Shown here: positions 14,316-23,804 of the stretch, in pieces
Layout of the letters: each line of letters starts with the position of its first letter
Position numbering within the stretch: the first letter of the stretch is position 1
NCBI GenBank assembly: GCA_029624765.1
Contig: JARSSO010000049.1
Location: 1 to 50,534, forward strand
Reading direction: 5' to 3'
From: Candidatus Contendibacter sp.
Lineage (GTDB): Bacteria; Pseudomonadota; Gammaproteobacteria; Competibacterales; Competibacteraceae
Length of the DNA: 50,534 nucleotides
Notes under the pieces: model-generated
Told to the model about the DNA's origin: nothing
The model's input: only the letters and a program-made list of their open reading frames with translations
The model's database searches: none
Program-made: the position numbers and the translations under genes

Positions 14316-16895
14316 TCAGCAGGTCACTGTATCGACCGCGTTCTCGATCACGATCTGATCGATCCATGCTTTCGCAAAAACGGTGCTGCACGTGTTCGAG
14401 TACGCCGCCACCTCCAGCGTCAGCACGACCGTCTGATCGGCGAAGCGCGACAGATCGACCGCCGTCTGGCGCAACCATTCGGTTTCCTGGTGCAGCATCC
14501 CGATGGCGGTGACTTCGTCCACCACGACGCCGTTCGCCAGTATGCGGAAACTGGCGCTCGTATAGTCGTTGACGGCGGCGCGGAGGTCCAGCCGCCGCAC
14601 GTAGCTCAGCCTGGGTCGCGCGCCCAAGGCGATCCTGCGGCTGATCGCGTGCGCCCGCGCGCCAAGTACGCCGTTGTCGCCGGAAGAAGCGTGACCGTAC
14701 AACATCGAGCCGCCGCGGAAGGCGCGCGGGTCGTCCCGCAGCAGTTCCCAGCCCGACCCTTCCCAGCCCGACCCGGTTACCGTTCCCGGAGAAATGGGGG
14801 GCGCGGCGCGCTGCGCCCTCTCCTTCAACGCTCCCGCCGCCTCCAGCGCGGTGGAAATGATGCCCGGAATGTCGATGCCGAGCGGCGCGTTGCTTTCCGA
14901 TCGGCGCCCCGCGCCGCCCTTCAGCAAACCCGCCGCTTCGAGCGACGCGGAAATGATCCCATGCACGTCGATGCCGAGCGTCCGCCCGGCGCCGCCCCGC
15001 CGCTCGCTGCCCGAGGAATCGCTGGCGCGGCCGGAATCGGCGCCAGGCGCCGCGCGCGGCCCGGACTCGCGCGGTTCGGGGCCACCCGCCGGCAACCAAA
15101 GACCCTGCACCTCGCCGGGCGCGCTAGCGTTGGCAGCCACCTCCGCAGCTTCACCCGTGGCGACTTCGACAGCGGCGGGCGGGCTGGCCAGCAGCCCCCA
15201 GAAATCGGCGATGCGGTGCGTCGAGGAAATGCCGACCGCATTGAAGAACGGGGCTGCGGTTCCGCACTGGTGCGGCTCGGCTCCAGGATCGAGCGCCGCG
15301 CCGTGCGACATGCCGGTAATCGTGTAAGACTCGATCAGCTCCTCGCCGTCGACTCCGTGCCAGACGCGACGCGGATGACCGCCGACGCTCGTTTCCACCG
15401 TCGGGCGGGCGTCGAGTCCGTGTACGTGGCTCCATTGCTTGATCGTCTCCTCGGCGTTGACCGGCTTGACCGCCGTATCGGCGTCGCCGTGCCAGACCGA
15501 GACGCGCGGCCACGGCCCCTCGTGCGAGGACGCGCCGCGCACGAGGTCGCCCCACTCGCCGGCGGGCCGGCAGCGTCCCTGGAAAATGCTTTCAAGACCT
15601 TCCTGCAAGCCGCTGGCGCTGCGGTAGGGAACGCCAGCGATCACCGCGCCTCCCGCAAAGACGTCGGGGTACGTCGCGAGCAGCACGTTGGTCATCGCGC
15701 CACCCGAAGACGTGCCGGTGACGAACACGCGCCGCCGGTCGATGCCGTGCCGCTGCACCATCGCTTCGACCATCTGGCGAATCGATTCAGGCTCGCCGCC
15801 CTCGCGTTCATTGTCTTCCGGGCGAAACCAGTTGAAGCAGCGCAAGGGGTTATTGCTCAGTTGCTGCTGCGGAAAGAGCAAGGCAAACCCGTGCCGATCG
15901 GCCAGCGTCGACCAGCCGGAGCCCTTGTTGTACGAAGTCGCGCTCTGCGTGCAGCCATGCAGCACGACGACCAGCGGCGCGTTGCGCGGCAACTGCCGCG
16001 GCAGATAGGCGAACATCCGCAGCTCGCCCGGATTGGCGCCGAAATCGGTGATTTCGGTCAGCCGGTGCTCCTGCTGATCGACCTGGTCGGACCACGCTTC
16101 CACCGTGGCCAGAGCCGACAGCAATTTCTCCCAGCGGCTGCCGTGCGGCGTGCTGGCAGCGCGTTTCGCCATTTGGGCAATCGTGGCCACGCGGTGGCCG
16201 AGTTTGTTCAGCATCAGGCTCCTCCTGTCATCCGACGAGGTAGTGAGCAGGCCGACTTCGATCAGCTTTCGGCCCGGCAGAAAGACGGTGTGGAAGAGGC
16301 CCGGATCGGCACTCCCACCGCATTGCGGATCGAGCCAGGCGGGCGGAGCAGCCTCCGGCGCCAGACCGTATGTATGACTGATCACTGCCCGCCTGCCCTG
16401 CCATCGGGTCACGAACTGCAACGAGGCGACTGGACAACCGCGTTGAATCGAGACGCCAAACAGCTCCGCCGAGACCAGCGACCGCGCTTCGTCCGCGCCA
16501 GCCAGTTCGAGCAGGCCGCCCAGCGCCTCGCCAAAACACAGTCCTTCCAGCCTGAGCAACAAACTTCCGGCGCCGTCGTCGTCGGCGACTTGCGCCGGCG
16601 GACCGAACAGAACGCGCGGCGCGTGCTGGCCAAAGGCCATCGGCACCAGGCCGAAATAGCAGCGGATGGCTTCGATCGTCTGCGACTGCTGCGGCGCCGC
16701 CATCGCGCCGATCAACAACCGCGCCGCGTACTCCGCCGTTGCCGGCGGCGACCCTCGCCCGCGCGGCCCGGCCGCAACCAGTCCGTTGCTCACCAGCAGG
16801 GTGACGCGGAAACGCAAGTCGCGCCGCGACTCGCCGAGGATGTCGGCAAGTCTCTCGCTGAATTCATAACGCGCCAACGTGTTCGGAATGCTCAT
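14316..16895 (-). CDS. PHB-depolymerase-family esterase with extra N- and C-terminal domains
   Basis: 859 aa from the ATG at 16895; a TTG 33 nt upstream is less likely. The central region (about 290-560) is an alpha/beta-hydrolase of the esterase-PHB-depolymerase family. It contains PLVVVLHGCTQSATSYNKGSGW (oxyanion loop and substrate region), lipase box GTSSGG (Ser396), VWHGDAD and a late GMSHGAA histidine. The N-terminal 270 residues have no family I recognise. The C-terminal 130 residues look like a beta-rich accessory domain after a Pro/Gly/Ala-rich linker. I see no signal peptide, so it may act inside the cell. Substrates could be polyhydroxyalkanoate or other short-chain esters. It is convergent with the DGR cassette and has no obvious operon partner. 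Confidence 0.75.
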   Translation of the reverse strand: MSIPNTLARYEFSERLADILGESRRDLRFRVTLLVSNGLVAAGPRGRGSPPATAEYAARLLIGAMAAPQQSQTIEAIRCYFGLVPMAFGQHAPRVLFGPPAQVADDDGAGSLLLRLEGLCFGEALGGLLELAGADEARSLVSAELFGVSIQRGCPVASLQFVTRWQGRRAVISHTYGLAPEAAPPAWLDPQCGGSADPGLFHTVFLPGRKLIEVGLLTTSSDDRRSLMLNKLGHRVATIAQMAKRAASTPHGSRWEKLLSALATVEAWSDQVDQQEHRLTEITDFGANPGELRMFAYLPRQLPRNAPLVVVLHGCTQSATSYNKGSGWSTLADRHGFALLFPQQQLSNNPLRCFNWFRPEDNEREGGEPESIRQMVEAMVQRHGIDRRRVFVTGTSSGGAMTNVLLATYPDVFAGGAVIAGVPYRSASGLQEGLESIFQGRCRPAGEWGDLVRGASSHEGPWPRVSVWHGDADTAVKPVNAEETIKQWSHVHGLDARPTVETSVGGHPRRVWHGVDGEELIESYTITGMSHGAALDPGAEPHQCGTAAPFFNAVGISSTHRIADFWGLLASPPAAVEVATGEAAEVAANASAPGEVQGLWLPAGGPEPRESGPRAAPGADSGRASDSSGSERRGGAGRTLGIDVHGIISASLEAAGLLKGGAGRRSESNAPLGIDIPGIISTALEAAGALKERAQRAAPPISPGTVTGSGWEGSGWELLRDDPRAFRGGSMLYGHASSGDNGVLGARAHAISRRIALGARPRLSYVRRLDLRAAVNDYTSASFRILANGVVVDEVTAIGMLHQETEWLRQTAVDLSRFADQTVVLTLEVAAYSNTCSTVFAKAWIDQIVIENAVDTVTC

Positions 16896-17061
16896 GGTCG
16901 TCCGCGAGTCCCCAAGGAAACCTCGCAAGTGATTTCGTCACCCGCGAAGAGTAATACGGCTACCAGCGAAATGCACGTCTTTTTTTAGTAAGTGACGTGT
17001 AATAAATTTACGCTCAATCGGAGGAGCTTGCGCGTCGCGCCGGGTGAGCGTGCCGAAACGC

Positions 17062-17709
17062 TCAAAACAGGCTTTCGATGTTGGCCCATTCCGCCGCCGG
17101 ATCGGCGCCGATGCCGGCGATCTTGTGCTCCAGATCGGCCCACATCGCTTCGTTGACCAACTCGTAGCCATGGCCCCAGAACAGAAACACGCCGTTCGTG
17201 GCCCTGGCGCGGTCGTAGCGATTCCAGAAGGCGGGATCGGTAAAGTGGCAACTCACGCCCAGTTCCAGCGGATCGGCGGGCGGAAACAGCGGCTCGGCAT
17301 AGGCCACGGTGCGGGCGTAATCATGACCGGCAGCTCGAATCGCCGCCTTCACCGCCGGATTGAACCCGCCGAAGGGATAACAGAAGCCACGCACCGGTTG
17401 TTGAAACCAGTCCTGTAAAAGCCGGCGGCTTTCCCGAATTTCCCAGTCCAGCGCCTCCGGCGACAGATCGGGCAGGTTCGGATGGGTCAGGGAATGGCTG
17501 GCGATCTCGAAGCCGGCGTAAACCTCCACCAGTTCGTCCCGACCGAGCCGCCAAACGTCCTTGTCGCCATACCGCCAACCGAACGAGCGCCCCGGCGGGT
17601 GCAAGCCTGGATTCAGATTGAACGTGGCCCTGGCCCCGTGTCGGCGCAGCAACTCGGCCAACCGGACATCGTCCACCACGCCGTCATCCCAACTTTGCAG
17701 AACTTTCAT
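17062..17709 (-). CDS. Polysaccharide deacetylase family protein
   Basis: 215 aa from the ATG at 17709, preceded by GGCGGA. The NodB-homology fold is shown by QSWDDGVVDD (metal-binding Asp pair), HGARATFNLNP, IASHSLTHPNL (His metal ligands), GFCYPFGGFNP and a late LFWGHGYE. It would hydrolyse N- or O-acetyl groups on a carbohydrate or a related amide. There is no signal peptide, which suggests a cytoplasmic substrate. The start codon overlaps the stop of the PIN toxin gene by 4 nt (ATGA), so it is probably translated with the toxin-antitoxin pair, an unusual partner. Confidence 0.85.
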   Translation of the reverse strand: MKVLQSWDDGVVDDVRLAELLRRHGARATFNLNPGLHPPGRSFGWRYGDKDVWRLGRDELVEVYAGFEIASHSLTHPNLPDLSPEALDWEIRESRRLLQDWFQQPVRGFCYPFGGFNPAVKAAIRAAGHDYARTVAYAEPLFPPADPLELGVSCHFTDPAFWNRYDRARATNGVFLFWGHGYELVNEAMWADLEHKIAGIGADPAAEWANIESLF

Positions 17710-18149
17710 CGACTTTTTCCGCCGCTCGCCGGACTGGGGGTGATGAGCTCGAACGCAACCTGTCGATGCCCATGCTGGATTCGATAGGTGGTGAAATCGC
17801 CGCGGTCGAGGGTGAACACCTTGCGAACCTTGAGCGTCTCGGCGAAAACCACCAGACTGGCGTCGGCCAGGTCCATCGGATGGTCGGCGTAACGAACCAT
17901 CAAGGCAAAAGCGCGATGCAATCCCGCCGCATCCAGATAGCGCACCCCCAGTCCGCCGCCGGCGATGAAATCCATCAACCGCTGGGAACCGATGCTGCCG
18001 GGATTCAACAGATGGAAGGCTTCGGTGAGCACCGGGATCGTCGTGCAAAGCGGTTCTTCGATCACCCTCAACCGCTCGACGCACCGGTCGTGGTCGCCGT
18101 CCGCCGGATCGAACAGCGCCACCAATGGCCCGGTATCCACGAGAATCAT
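17706..18149 (-). CDS. PIN-domain ribonuclease toxin (VapC-like)
   Basis: 147 aa. The PIN-domain acidic residues are present: MILVDTGPLVALFD (Asp5), the conserved Glu in PVLTEAFHLL, and Asp residues in MDLADASLV and VFTLDRGDF. These bind Mg/Mn for RNA cleavage. Length is normal for VapC. The start overlaps the antitoxin stop by 4 nt and the stop overlaps the deacetylase start by 4 nt. Likely an RNase toxin neutralised by the upstream ribbon-helix-helix protein. The RNA target cannot be read from the sequence. Confidence 0.88.
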   Translation of the reverse strand: MILVDTGPLVALFDPADGDHDRCVERLRVIEEPLCTTIPVLTEAFHLLNPGSIGSQRLMDFIAGGGLGVRYLDAAGLHRAFALMVRYADHPMDLADASLVVFAETLKVRKVFTLDRGDFTTYRIQHGHRQVAFELITPSPASGGKSR

Positions 18150-18406
18150 CGCGCGCGTTTCCGGCGGATGACCTCGGCGAGCGCCGACTTGGCGTCCCGG
18201 GCCGGCGCAATCGCGTAACCCCCGGCGTCCAAATCCAACTGACGGAAGATTTCATAGGGCTTGCGGGGCGCCTGCTCCAGCACCTCGGTTTCGTAGGCGC
18301 TCAGGCCGTGTTTCAACACCTCCGAGATGGAAAGACCGGTCAGCGCTCTAATCCGGTCCAGGGTCCGTTCCGCCTCGTCGTCCAGCCGGACAGTTCTGGT
18401 TCCCAC
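18146..18406 (-). CDS. Ribbon-helix-helix antitoxin
   Basis: 86 aa. The N-terminal half (TRTVRLDDEAERTLDRIRAL, then GLSISEVLKHGLSAYE) is a ribbon-helix-helix DNA-binding motif. The C-terminal half, with FRQLDLDAGGYAIAPARDAK, would wrap the PIN toxin. The gene is first in a three-gene overlap chain with toxin and deacetylase and probably represses that operon. Family call is good; specificity is unknown. Confidence 0.85.
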   Translation of the reverse strand: MGTRTVRLDDEAERTLDRIRALTGLSISEVLKHGLSAYETEVLEQAPRKPYEIFRQLDLDAGGYAIAPARDAKSALAEVIRRKRAR

Positions 18407-18529
18407 GAGCCGCGCTCCTCAATCGTCATTGGAATACGGATCGTAATACCGGGCGAGGCGAACGGCAATGGGAAAACCAACCGACCGGCGGGCCTCGGTC
18501 GGTCGTCCGCCGGGTCCGGTCGAACCGCG

Positions 18530-21500
18530 TTATTCTTCTCGCCGCCGCAAATCCAGCGTGCACGGAAAATTGGGATTGGCCTGCTCGACCGGCGTGGTCA
18601 TCGGCCCCGGCGTATGGCCATAGGGCCAGAACCGGGCGAAGCGCCGCGCCTCGGCCTCGTTGGCGTTGACCGGGAAGGTGCCGGGATTGCGCCCGCCCGG
18701 ATGCTCGACATGATAGGTACAGCCGCCGATGGCGCGTCGGTTCCAGGTATCCACGAGATCGAACACCAGCGGCGCGTGCACCGGAATGGTCGGGTGCAGC
18801 GCCGAGGGCGGTTGCCAGGCGCGATAGCGAACCCCGGCGACGAATTCGCCCGGCACGTCGGTCGGCCGCAGCGGCACCCGCCGGCCATTGCAGGCCACCA
18901 CGTGCCGCTCGCCGACCATTCCCCGCACCTTGACCTGAAGCCGCTCCACCGAGGAATCGACGTAACGGGCCGTACCTCCCAGAACTTGCTCCTCGCCCAG
19001 CACGTGCCACGGCTCCAGCGCCTGGCGCAGTTCCAGTTCGACGTCCCGCTGGACGATGGTCCCGTAGTGCGGAAACCGGAACTCGAAGAACGGCAGGAAC
19101 CAGTCGTCCTCGAACGGCAAGCCGGCCGTCCGCAGTTCGTCGGTCACGTCCTGGAAATCCCGCCAGACGTAATGCGGCAGCATGAACTGGTCGTGAATCC
19201 GCGTGCCCCAGCGCACCAGTTCCCGATTCGGGTACGGCTGTTCCCAGAACCGCGCCACCAGCCCGCGCAGCAACAACATCTGCATCAGGCTCATCCGGGC
19301 GTGCGGCGGCATCTCGAACGCGCGCATCTCCACCAGGCCCAACCGGCCCGTCGCGGAATCCGGCGAGTACAGCTTGTCGATGCAAAACTCGGCGCGGTGG
19401 GTGTTGCCGGTCAAATCCACCAGCAGATTGCGCAGCAACCGGTCCACCAGCCACGGCTGCGGCGCCTCGCCGGGCGGCATCCGCTGGAAAGCGATTTCCA
19501 GTTCGTACAGGCTGTCGTTGCGGGCCTCGTCCACCCGCGGCGCCTGGCTGGTCGGGCCGATGAACAGGCCCGAGAACAGGGTGGACAAGCTGGGATGGTG
19601 CTGCCAGTAGGTCACCAGACTGCGCAGCAGTTCGGGCCGGCGGAGGAACGGGCTGTCGGCGGGCGTCGGTCCGCCGAGCGTCACGTGATTGCCGCCACCG
19701 GTGCCGGTGTGGCGGCCGTCCAGCATGAACTTCTCCGTTCCCAATCGCGACTGGCGCGCATCTTCGTACAGCCCATCGACGTTCCGTTGCAATTCCCGCC
19801 AGTCGCCGGCGGGATGAATGTTGACCTCGATCACGCCGGGGTCGGGGGTGACGGCGAACTTGCGCACGCGCCAGTCCGGCGGGGGGGCGTAGCCTTCCAC
19901 CAATACCGGCATTCGCAACTCGGCGGCGGTCTGTTCGACGCAGGCCAGCAGGTCCAGATAGTGTTCCAACTGGTTCAACGGGGGCATGAACACGTACAGA
20001 TGACCCTCGCGCGGTTCCACGCACAGCGCGGTATGGATCACCGAATCCTGATCCAGCGCCGGCTGTTCGCGGAAATCGCCGCGCGCCGTTCCCCCGTCGC
20101 CCTCAAGGAAGGCGCTGTAGCGGCGCATCACCTCGCCGTGGGTGTCGCCCAGCGCGGCGCGAAACTCGAACAGCGACTGGGGATGCGGAATTTCCCGGTC
20201 GGTTTCCCCGACCCAGGGCAAGGCCGTCAGCGGGAGACGATAGCCCATCGGCGAATCGCCTGGAATCAGGTACAGATGCTCGCGGCGCAACACCCATGGC
20301 CCGCTGACCCAACCACCGTCGGCGGCGGCGTGATCCCAGCGCAACGGCAGGGCATAGCCGGTGACTTCGTGTAAACCCCGCTCCAGCAACAGGGCCAGCC
20401 GCCGCCGCTCCTCGTCGTCCTTGAGATCGAACTTCAGCGGGTCGACGTTGACCGGCAGGGTGCGCTCCTTCCACAGGTAGTAATAGACATCCTCGTAACC
20501 GGGAATGAGGCGGTCGGCGCCGACGCCCAGGCGCCGGGTCAGCTCCGCCGCGAACGCTTGCGCCTCTTCCGGGCCGAACCCTCGCGGTTTTTCGTCGTCG
20601 GCGATCCAGCGCGGGTCATGCCACAGGGGTAACCCGTCGCTGCGCCAGTAGCAGGACAGCGCCCAGCGCGGCAACGATTCGCCCGGATACCATTTGCCCT
20701 GGCTGTAGTGCGGAAACCCGTTCGGCGCGAAACGGTCGCGCAGTTTCTTCAACAGCCGGCCGGCCAGCTTGCGTTTGGTCGGTCCCACCGCCGCGATGGT
20801 CCACTCCGCGCCATCCATATCGTCGATGGATACGAAAGTCGGCTCGCCGCCCATGGTCAGGCGCACGTCGCCCGCCGCCAGGCGCGCATCCACGGCATGG
20901 CCCAGTTGCTCGATTCGCACCCATTGTTCCTCGCTGTAAGGCTTGGTGACGCGCGGGTCCTCGTGGATGCGGGTCACCTTCATCGCGAAATCGAAGGTAG
21001 CTTCGCACTCATCGGTATAACCGGTCACCGGCGCGGCGCTGGGCGGGGTCGGGGTGCAGGCCAGCGGAATGTGGCCCTCGCCGGCGAACAGACCGGAGGT
21101 GGGGTCGAGCCCGATCCAGCCGGCGCCCGGCACGAAGACCTCGGCCCAGGCATGCAGGTCGGTGAAATCGGTCTCGGGACCGGACGGGCCGTCCAGCGAC
21201 TTGATATCGGCGGTGAGCTGGATCAGATAGCCGGACACGAACCGCGCCGCCAACCCCAGACGCCGCAGGATCTGCACCAGCAGCCAGGCCGAATCGCGAC
21301 AGGACCCGCTGCGTTTCTCCAGCGTTTCCTCGCAGGTCTGCACGCCCGGCTCCATGCGGATGATGTAGGCGATTTCCCGGTTCAGCCGCCAGTTGATCTC
21401 GACCAGGAAATCGACGATCCGCTGCGAATCGCGGTCCACGCCGGCCAGCCAGTCCCGCAGCAGCGGGCCGTTCTCCATGATCTCCAGATACGGCGTCAGT

Positions 21501-21838
21501 TCCTGGCGCAGGGTCGGTGCATAGGCGAACGGATAATGCTCGGCGTAATCCTCGACGAAGAAATCGAAGGGATTGATGACCGTCATCTCGGCCACCAGGT
21601 CCACGACGATGTTCAATTCCCGGATTTTCTCCGGGAACACCAGCCGGGCCTGGAAGTTGCCGAAGGGGTCCTGCATCCAGTTGATAAAATGTCGGGGCGG
21701 CTCGATCTTGAGCGAATAGGCGTGAATGGGAGTGCGGGCGTGCACGGCGGGTCGCAAGCGGATCACATGCGGCGATACGTTGACCGGCCGGTCGAAGCGA
21801 TAGGTCGTTCGATGGTGAAGCGCAACGCGGATGGCCAT
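18530..21838 (-). CDS. Transglutaminase-like / DUF2126 protein
   Basis: 1102 aa from the ATG at 21838, which has AAGGA upstream; the reading frame extends 11 codons further. The N-terminal about 300 residues contain a beta domain starting RVALHHRTTYRFDRPV and a transglutaminase-like cysteine protease core. The triad is Cys180 (RSGSCRDSAW), His229 (DLHAWAEVF) and Asp245 (GLDPTSG). The remaining about 750 residues are DUF2126, for example GGEPTFVSIDDMDG, GGGNHVTLGG and PHYVWRDFQDV. The two-part protein usually sits next to a circularly permuted ATP-grasp and an alpha-E protein, as it does here divergently. Such clusters are thought to make and process a small peptide, but the product is not established. 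Confidence 0.9.
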   Translation of the reverse strand: MAIRVALHHRTTYRFDRPVNVSPHVIRLRPAVHARTPIHAYSLKIEPPRHFINWMQDPFGNFQARLVFPEKIRELNIVVDLVAEMTVINPFDFFVEDYAEHYPFAYAPTLRQELTPYLEIMENGPLLRDWLAGVDRDSQRIVDFLVEINWRLNREIAYIIRMEPGVQTCEETLEKRSGSCRDSAWLLVQILRRLGLAARFVSGYLIQLTADIKSLDGPSGPETDFTDLHAWAEVFVPGAGWIGLDPTSGLFAGEGHIPLACTPTPPSAAPVTGYTDECEATFDFAMKVTRIHEDPRVTKPYSEEQWVRIEQLGHAVDARLAAGDVRLTMGGEPTFVSIDDMDGAEWTIAAVGPTKRKLAGRLLKKLRDRFAPNGFPHYSQGKWYPGESLPRWALSCYWRSDGLPLWHDPRWIADDEKPRGFGPEEAQAFAAELTRRLGVGADRLIPGYEDVYYYLWKERTLPVNVDPLKFDLKDDEERRRLALLLERGLHEVTGYALPLRWDHAAADGGWVSGPWVLRREHLYLIPGDSPMGYRLPLTALPWVGETDREIPHPQSLFEFRAALGDTHGEVMRRYSAFLEGDGGTARGDFREQPALDQDSVIHTALCVEPREGHLYVFMPPLNQLEHYLDLLACVEQTAAELRMPVLVEGYAPPPDWRVRKFAVTPDPGVIEVNIHPAGDWRELQRNVDGLYEDARQSRLGTEKFMLDGRHTGTGGGNHVTLGGPTPADSPFLRRPELLRSLVTYWQHHPSLSTLFSGLFIGPTSQAPRVDEARNDSLYELEIAFQRMPPGEAPQPWLVDRLLRNLLVDLTGNTHRAEFCIDKLYSPDSATGRLGLVEMRAFEMPPHARMSLMQMLLLRGLVARFWEQPYPNRELVRWGTRIHDQFMLPHYVWRDFQDVTDELRTAGLPFEDDWFLPFFEFRFPHYGTIVQRDVELELRQALEPWHVLGEEQVLGGTARYVDSSVERLQVKVRGMVGERHVVACNGRRVPLRPTDVPGEFVAGVRYRAWQPPSALHPTIPVHAPLVFDLVDTWNRRAIGGCTYHVEHPGGRNPGTFPVNANEAEARRFARFWPYGHTPGPMTTPVEQANPNFPCTLDLRRREE

Positions 21839-22344
21839 GGCCTGTCCTTCATATTGTCGGCGAAAATTCAAGGCGCGCGATGATACGCGATTGCAATCGG
21901 CTTGGGCTAATGCAAGCGTACCCGTTCAGTCCCCTCTCCCCCATGAATGGGGGAGAGGGTTAGGGTGAGGGGGTAAGTCTTTGAAACTAATGCCCTCACC
22001 CCCAACCCCTCTCCCACAAGCGGGCGAGGGGAGTGAACGGTTACATGCAAGTCGCATTCCACCGGGTCTTGCCGATGATTCCGACGGATTGACCCGCTTC
22101 CTTGCACCCACCCCGTGCAAACGGATCATTGCGGCACTCGCCTGGTGCAATCACCGCCAGTCCTTCATCGCCTTCAGCGTCCAGGTAAAGGACGATGGAT
22201 CGGGCTTCACTTCATTTCCCGGTTCGGTTCTTCATTAATTTGTGAACGAGCGCGGTGGAATCCACCTTTCGGCTGATATTGGCTTGGATCTTGCTGATTC
22301 GAACGCAAGGTCCACCGAACAGGCCAATCCCGAGGACAACGACG
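21839..22344. repeat. 506-bp divergent intergenic region with two inverted palindromic repeats
   Basis: No convincing gene. Two REP-like elements lie in opposite orientation. The first is 21931-21973, with stem CCCTCTCCCCC/GGGGGAGAGGG at 21932-21942 and 21949-21959 and then TAGGGTGAGGGGG. The second is 21992-22033 (CCCTCACCCCCAACCCCTCT and then a GC palindrome). Related copies occur inside ureC and between urtB and urtC. Promoters for both flanking operons must lie here, but I do not see a clear pair of -35/-10 boxes. Confidence 0.7.
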
Positions 22345-23802
22345 ATGACCATCGAGTGGCAACGCTACGCCGCGACTGGCTCCCATTACGACGAACTGAT
22401 CGCCAACGGGACGGGACCCCGTCCCGCCGCCCGGGCGCTTTGCGAATACCTGGCTTCCCTGAGCGACGAGGAACTGCACGAGCGCAAGACCGCCGCCGAA
22501 CTCGCGATTCTGGTGATGGGCATCACCTTCACCGTCTACACCGAGGGCGGCAGCATCGACCGGGCCTGGCCGTTCGACATCGTGCCGCGCATCATCCCCA
22601 AGCACGAATGGGACCGCGCCGAGGCTGGCCTGAAGCAGCGGGTCCAGGCGCTCAACCTGTTCATCGACGATCTGTACCACGAACAGAAAATCATCCGGGA
22701 CGGCGTCTTCCCCGCCGAGGTGCTGGCGCAGTCGGCCAACTTCCGCCCCCAATGCGTGGGGGTCAGTCCCCGCCACGGCGTCTGGGCGCACATCTGCGGC
22801 TCGGACCTGGTGCGCGACCAGGATGGGACGATTTACGTGCTGGAGGACAATCTGCGCGTCCCCTCCGGCGTCTCCTACATGCTGGAAAACCGGGTGGTGA
22901 CCAAGCGGGTGTTCCCGGAACTGTTCGGGCATCAGCGCATCCAGCCGGTGGACGACTACACCCTGCGCCTCTACGACATGCTGGCCTCGTTGTCGCCCCG
23001 GCCCGGCGATCATCCGACCGTGGTGGTGCTCACGCCCGGCATCTACAACTCGGCCTATTTTGAGCACTCCTATCTCGCTCAGCAGATGGGCGTGGAACTG
23101 GTGGAGGGCAGCGACCTTGAGGTCGGCGACGACGATTGCGTCTACATGCGCACTATCGAGGGACTGGAACGGGTGGACGTGATCTACCGCCGCATCGACG
23201 ACCTGTTCCTGGACTCCGAGGTATTCCGGCCCGATTCCACGCTGGGCGTCAAGGGTTTGATGCGGGCCTGGCGCAAGGGCAACGTGGCCCTGGCAAACGC
23301 GCCCGGCGCGGGCGTGGCCGACGACAAGGTGGTCTACGCCTTCGTTCCCCAGATCATCAAGTACTACCTCGACCAGGACCCGCTCATCCCCAACGTGCCG
23401 TCTTACCTGTGCATGAGAGAGAAGGACCGCGAATATGTCCTGGCCCATCTCGATCAACTGGTGGTCAAGCCCGCCAACGAATCCGGCGGCTACGGGATGC
23501 TGGTCGGGCCGCACGCCACGCCCGCCGAGCGCAAGCGTTTCGCCGAACTGATCCCGAAGGACCCGCGCAACTACATCGCCCAGCCGACGCTGGCGCTGTC
23601 CACCTCGCCGACCCTGTGCGACGACCGGATGGAGCCGCGCCACGTGGATTTGCGGCCGTTCATCCTGTCCGGCGGTCCCCCCACCTACGTCACCACCGGC
23701 GGCCTGACCCGGGTGGCGCTCAGAAAAGGCTCGCTGGTCGTCAACTCCTCGCAGGGCGGGGGAAGCAAGGATACCTGGATCGTGGATACCGAGGGCCTCT
23801 AA
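22345..23802 (+). CDS. Circularly permuted ATP-grasp protein (DUF404/DUF407)
   Basis: 485 aa from the ATG at 22345, with GAGG nearby upstream. Family signatures include FTVYTEGGSIDRAWPFDIVP, LFIDDLYHEQKII, GVSPRHGVWAHICGSDLVRD (in part), YVLEDNLRVPSGVSYMLENR (in part), VVKPANESGGYGMLVGP and a final GGGSKDTW. The family is a permuted ATP-grasp ligase, predicted to form amide bonds from carboxyl groups through acyl-phosphate. It is followed 2 nt later by the alpha-E gene and is divergent from the transglutaminase-DUF2126 gene, the usual partners. The substrate is unknown. Confidence 0.9.
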   Translation: MTIEWQRYAATGSHYDELIANGTGPRPAARALCEYLASLSDEELHERKTAAELAILVMGITFTVYTEGGSIDRAWPFDIVPRIIPKHEWDRAEAGLKQRVQALNLFIDDLYHEQKIIRDGVFPAEVLAQSANFRPQCVGVSPRHGVWAHICGSDLVRDQDGTIYVLEDNLRVPSGVSYMLENRVVTKRVFPELFGHQRIQPVDDYTLRLYDMLASLSPRPGDHPTVVVLTPGIYNSAYFEHSYLAQQMGVELVEGSDLEVGDDDCVYMRTIEGLERVDVIYRRIDDLFLDSEVFRPDSTLGVKGLMRAWRKGNVALANAPGAGVADDKVVYAFVPQIIKYYLDQDPLIPNVPSYLCMREKDREYVLAHLDQLVVKPANESGGYGMLVGPHATPAERKRFAELIPKDPRNYIAQPTLALSTSPTLCDDRMEPRHVDLRPFILSGGPPTYVTTGGLTRVALRKGSLVVNSSQGGGSKDTWIVDTEGL

Positions 23803-23804
23803 CC

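Noticed and set aside
16974..16999. CACGTC/GACGTG inverted repeat with T-run as a terminator
   Set aside because: The stem is 6 bp with a 14-nt loop and the T-run lies inside the loop, so it is not a convincing terminator.
21981..22238. Small open frame in the divergent intergenic region
   Set aside because: It is largely encoded by a palindromic repeat and has no ribosome-binding site or family resemblance.
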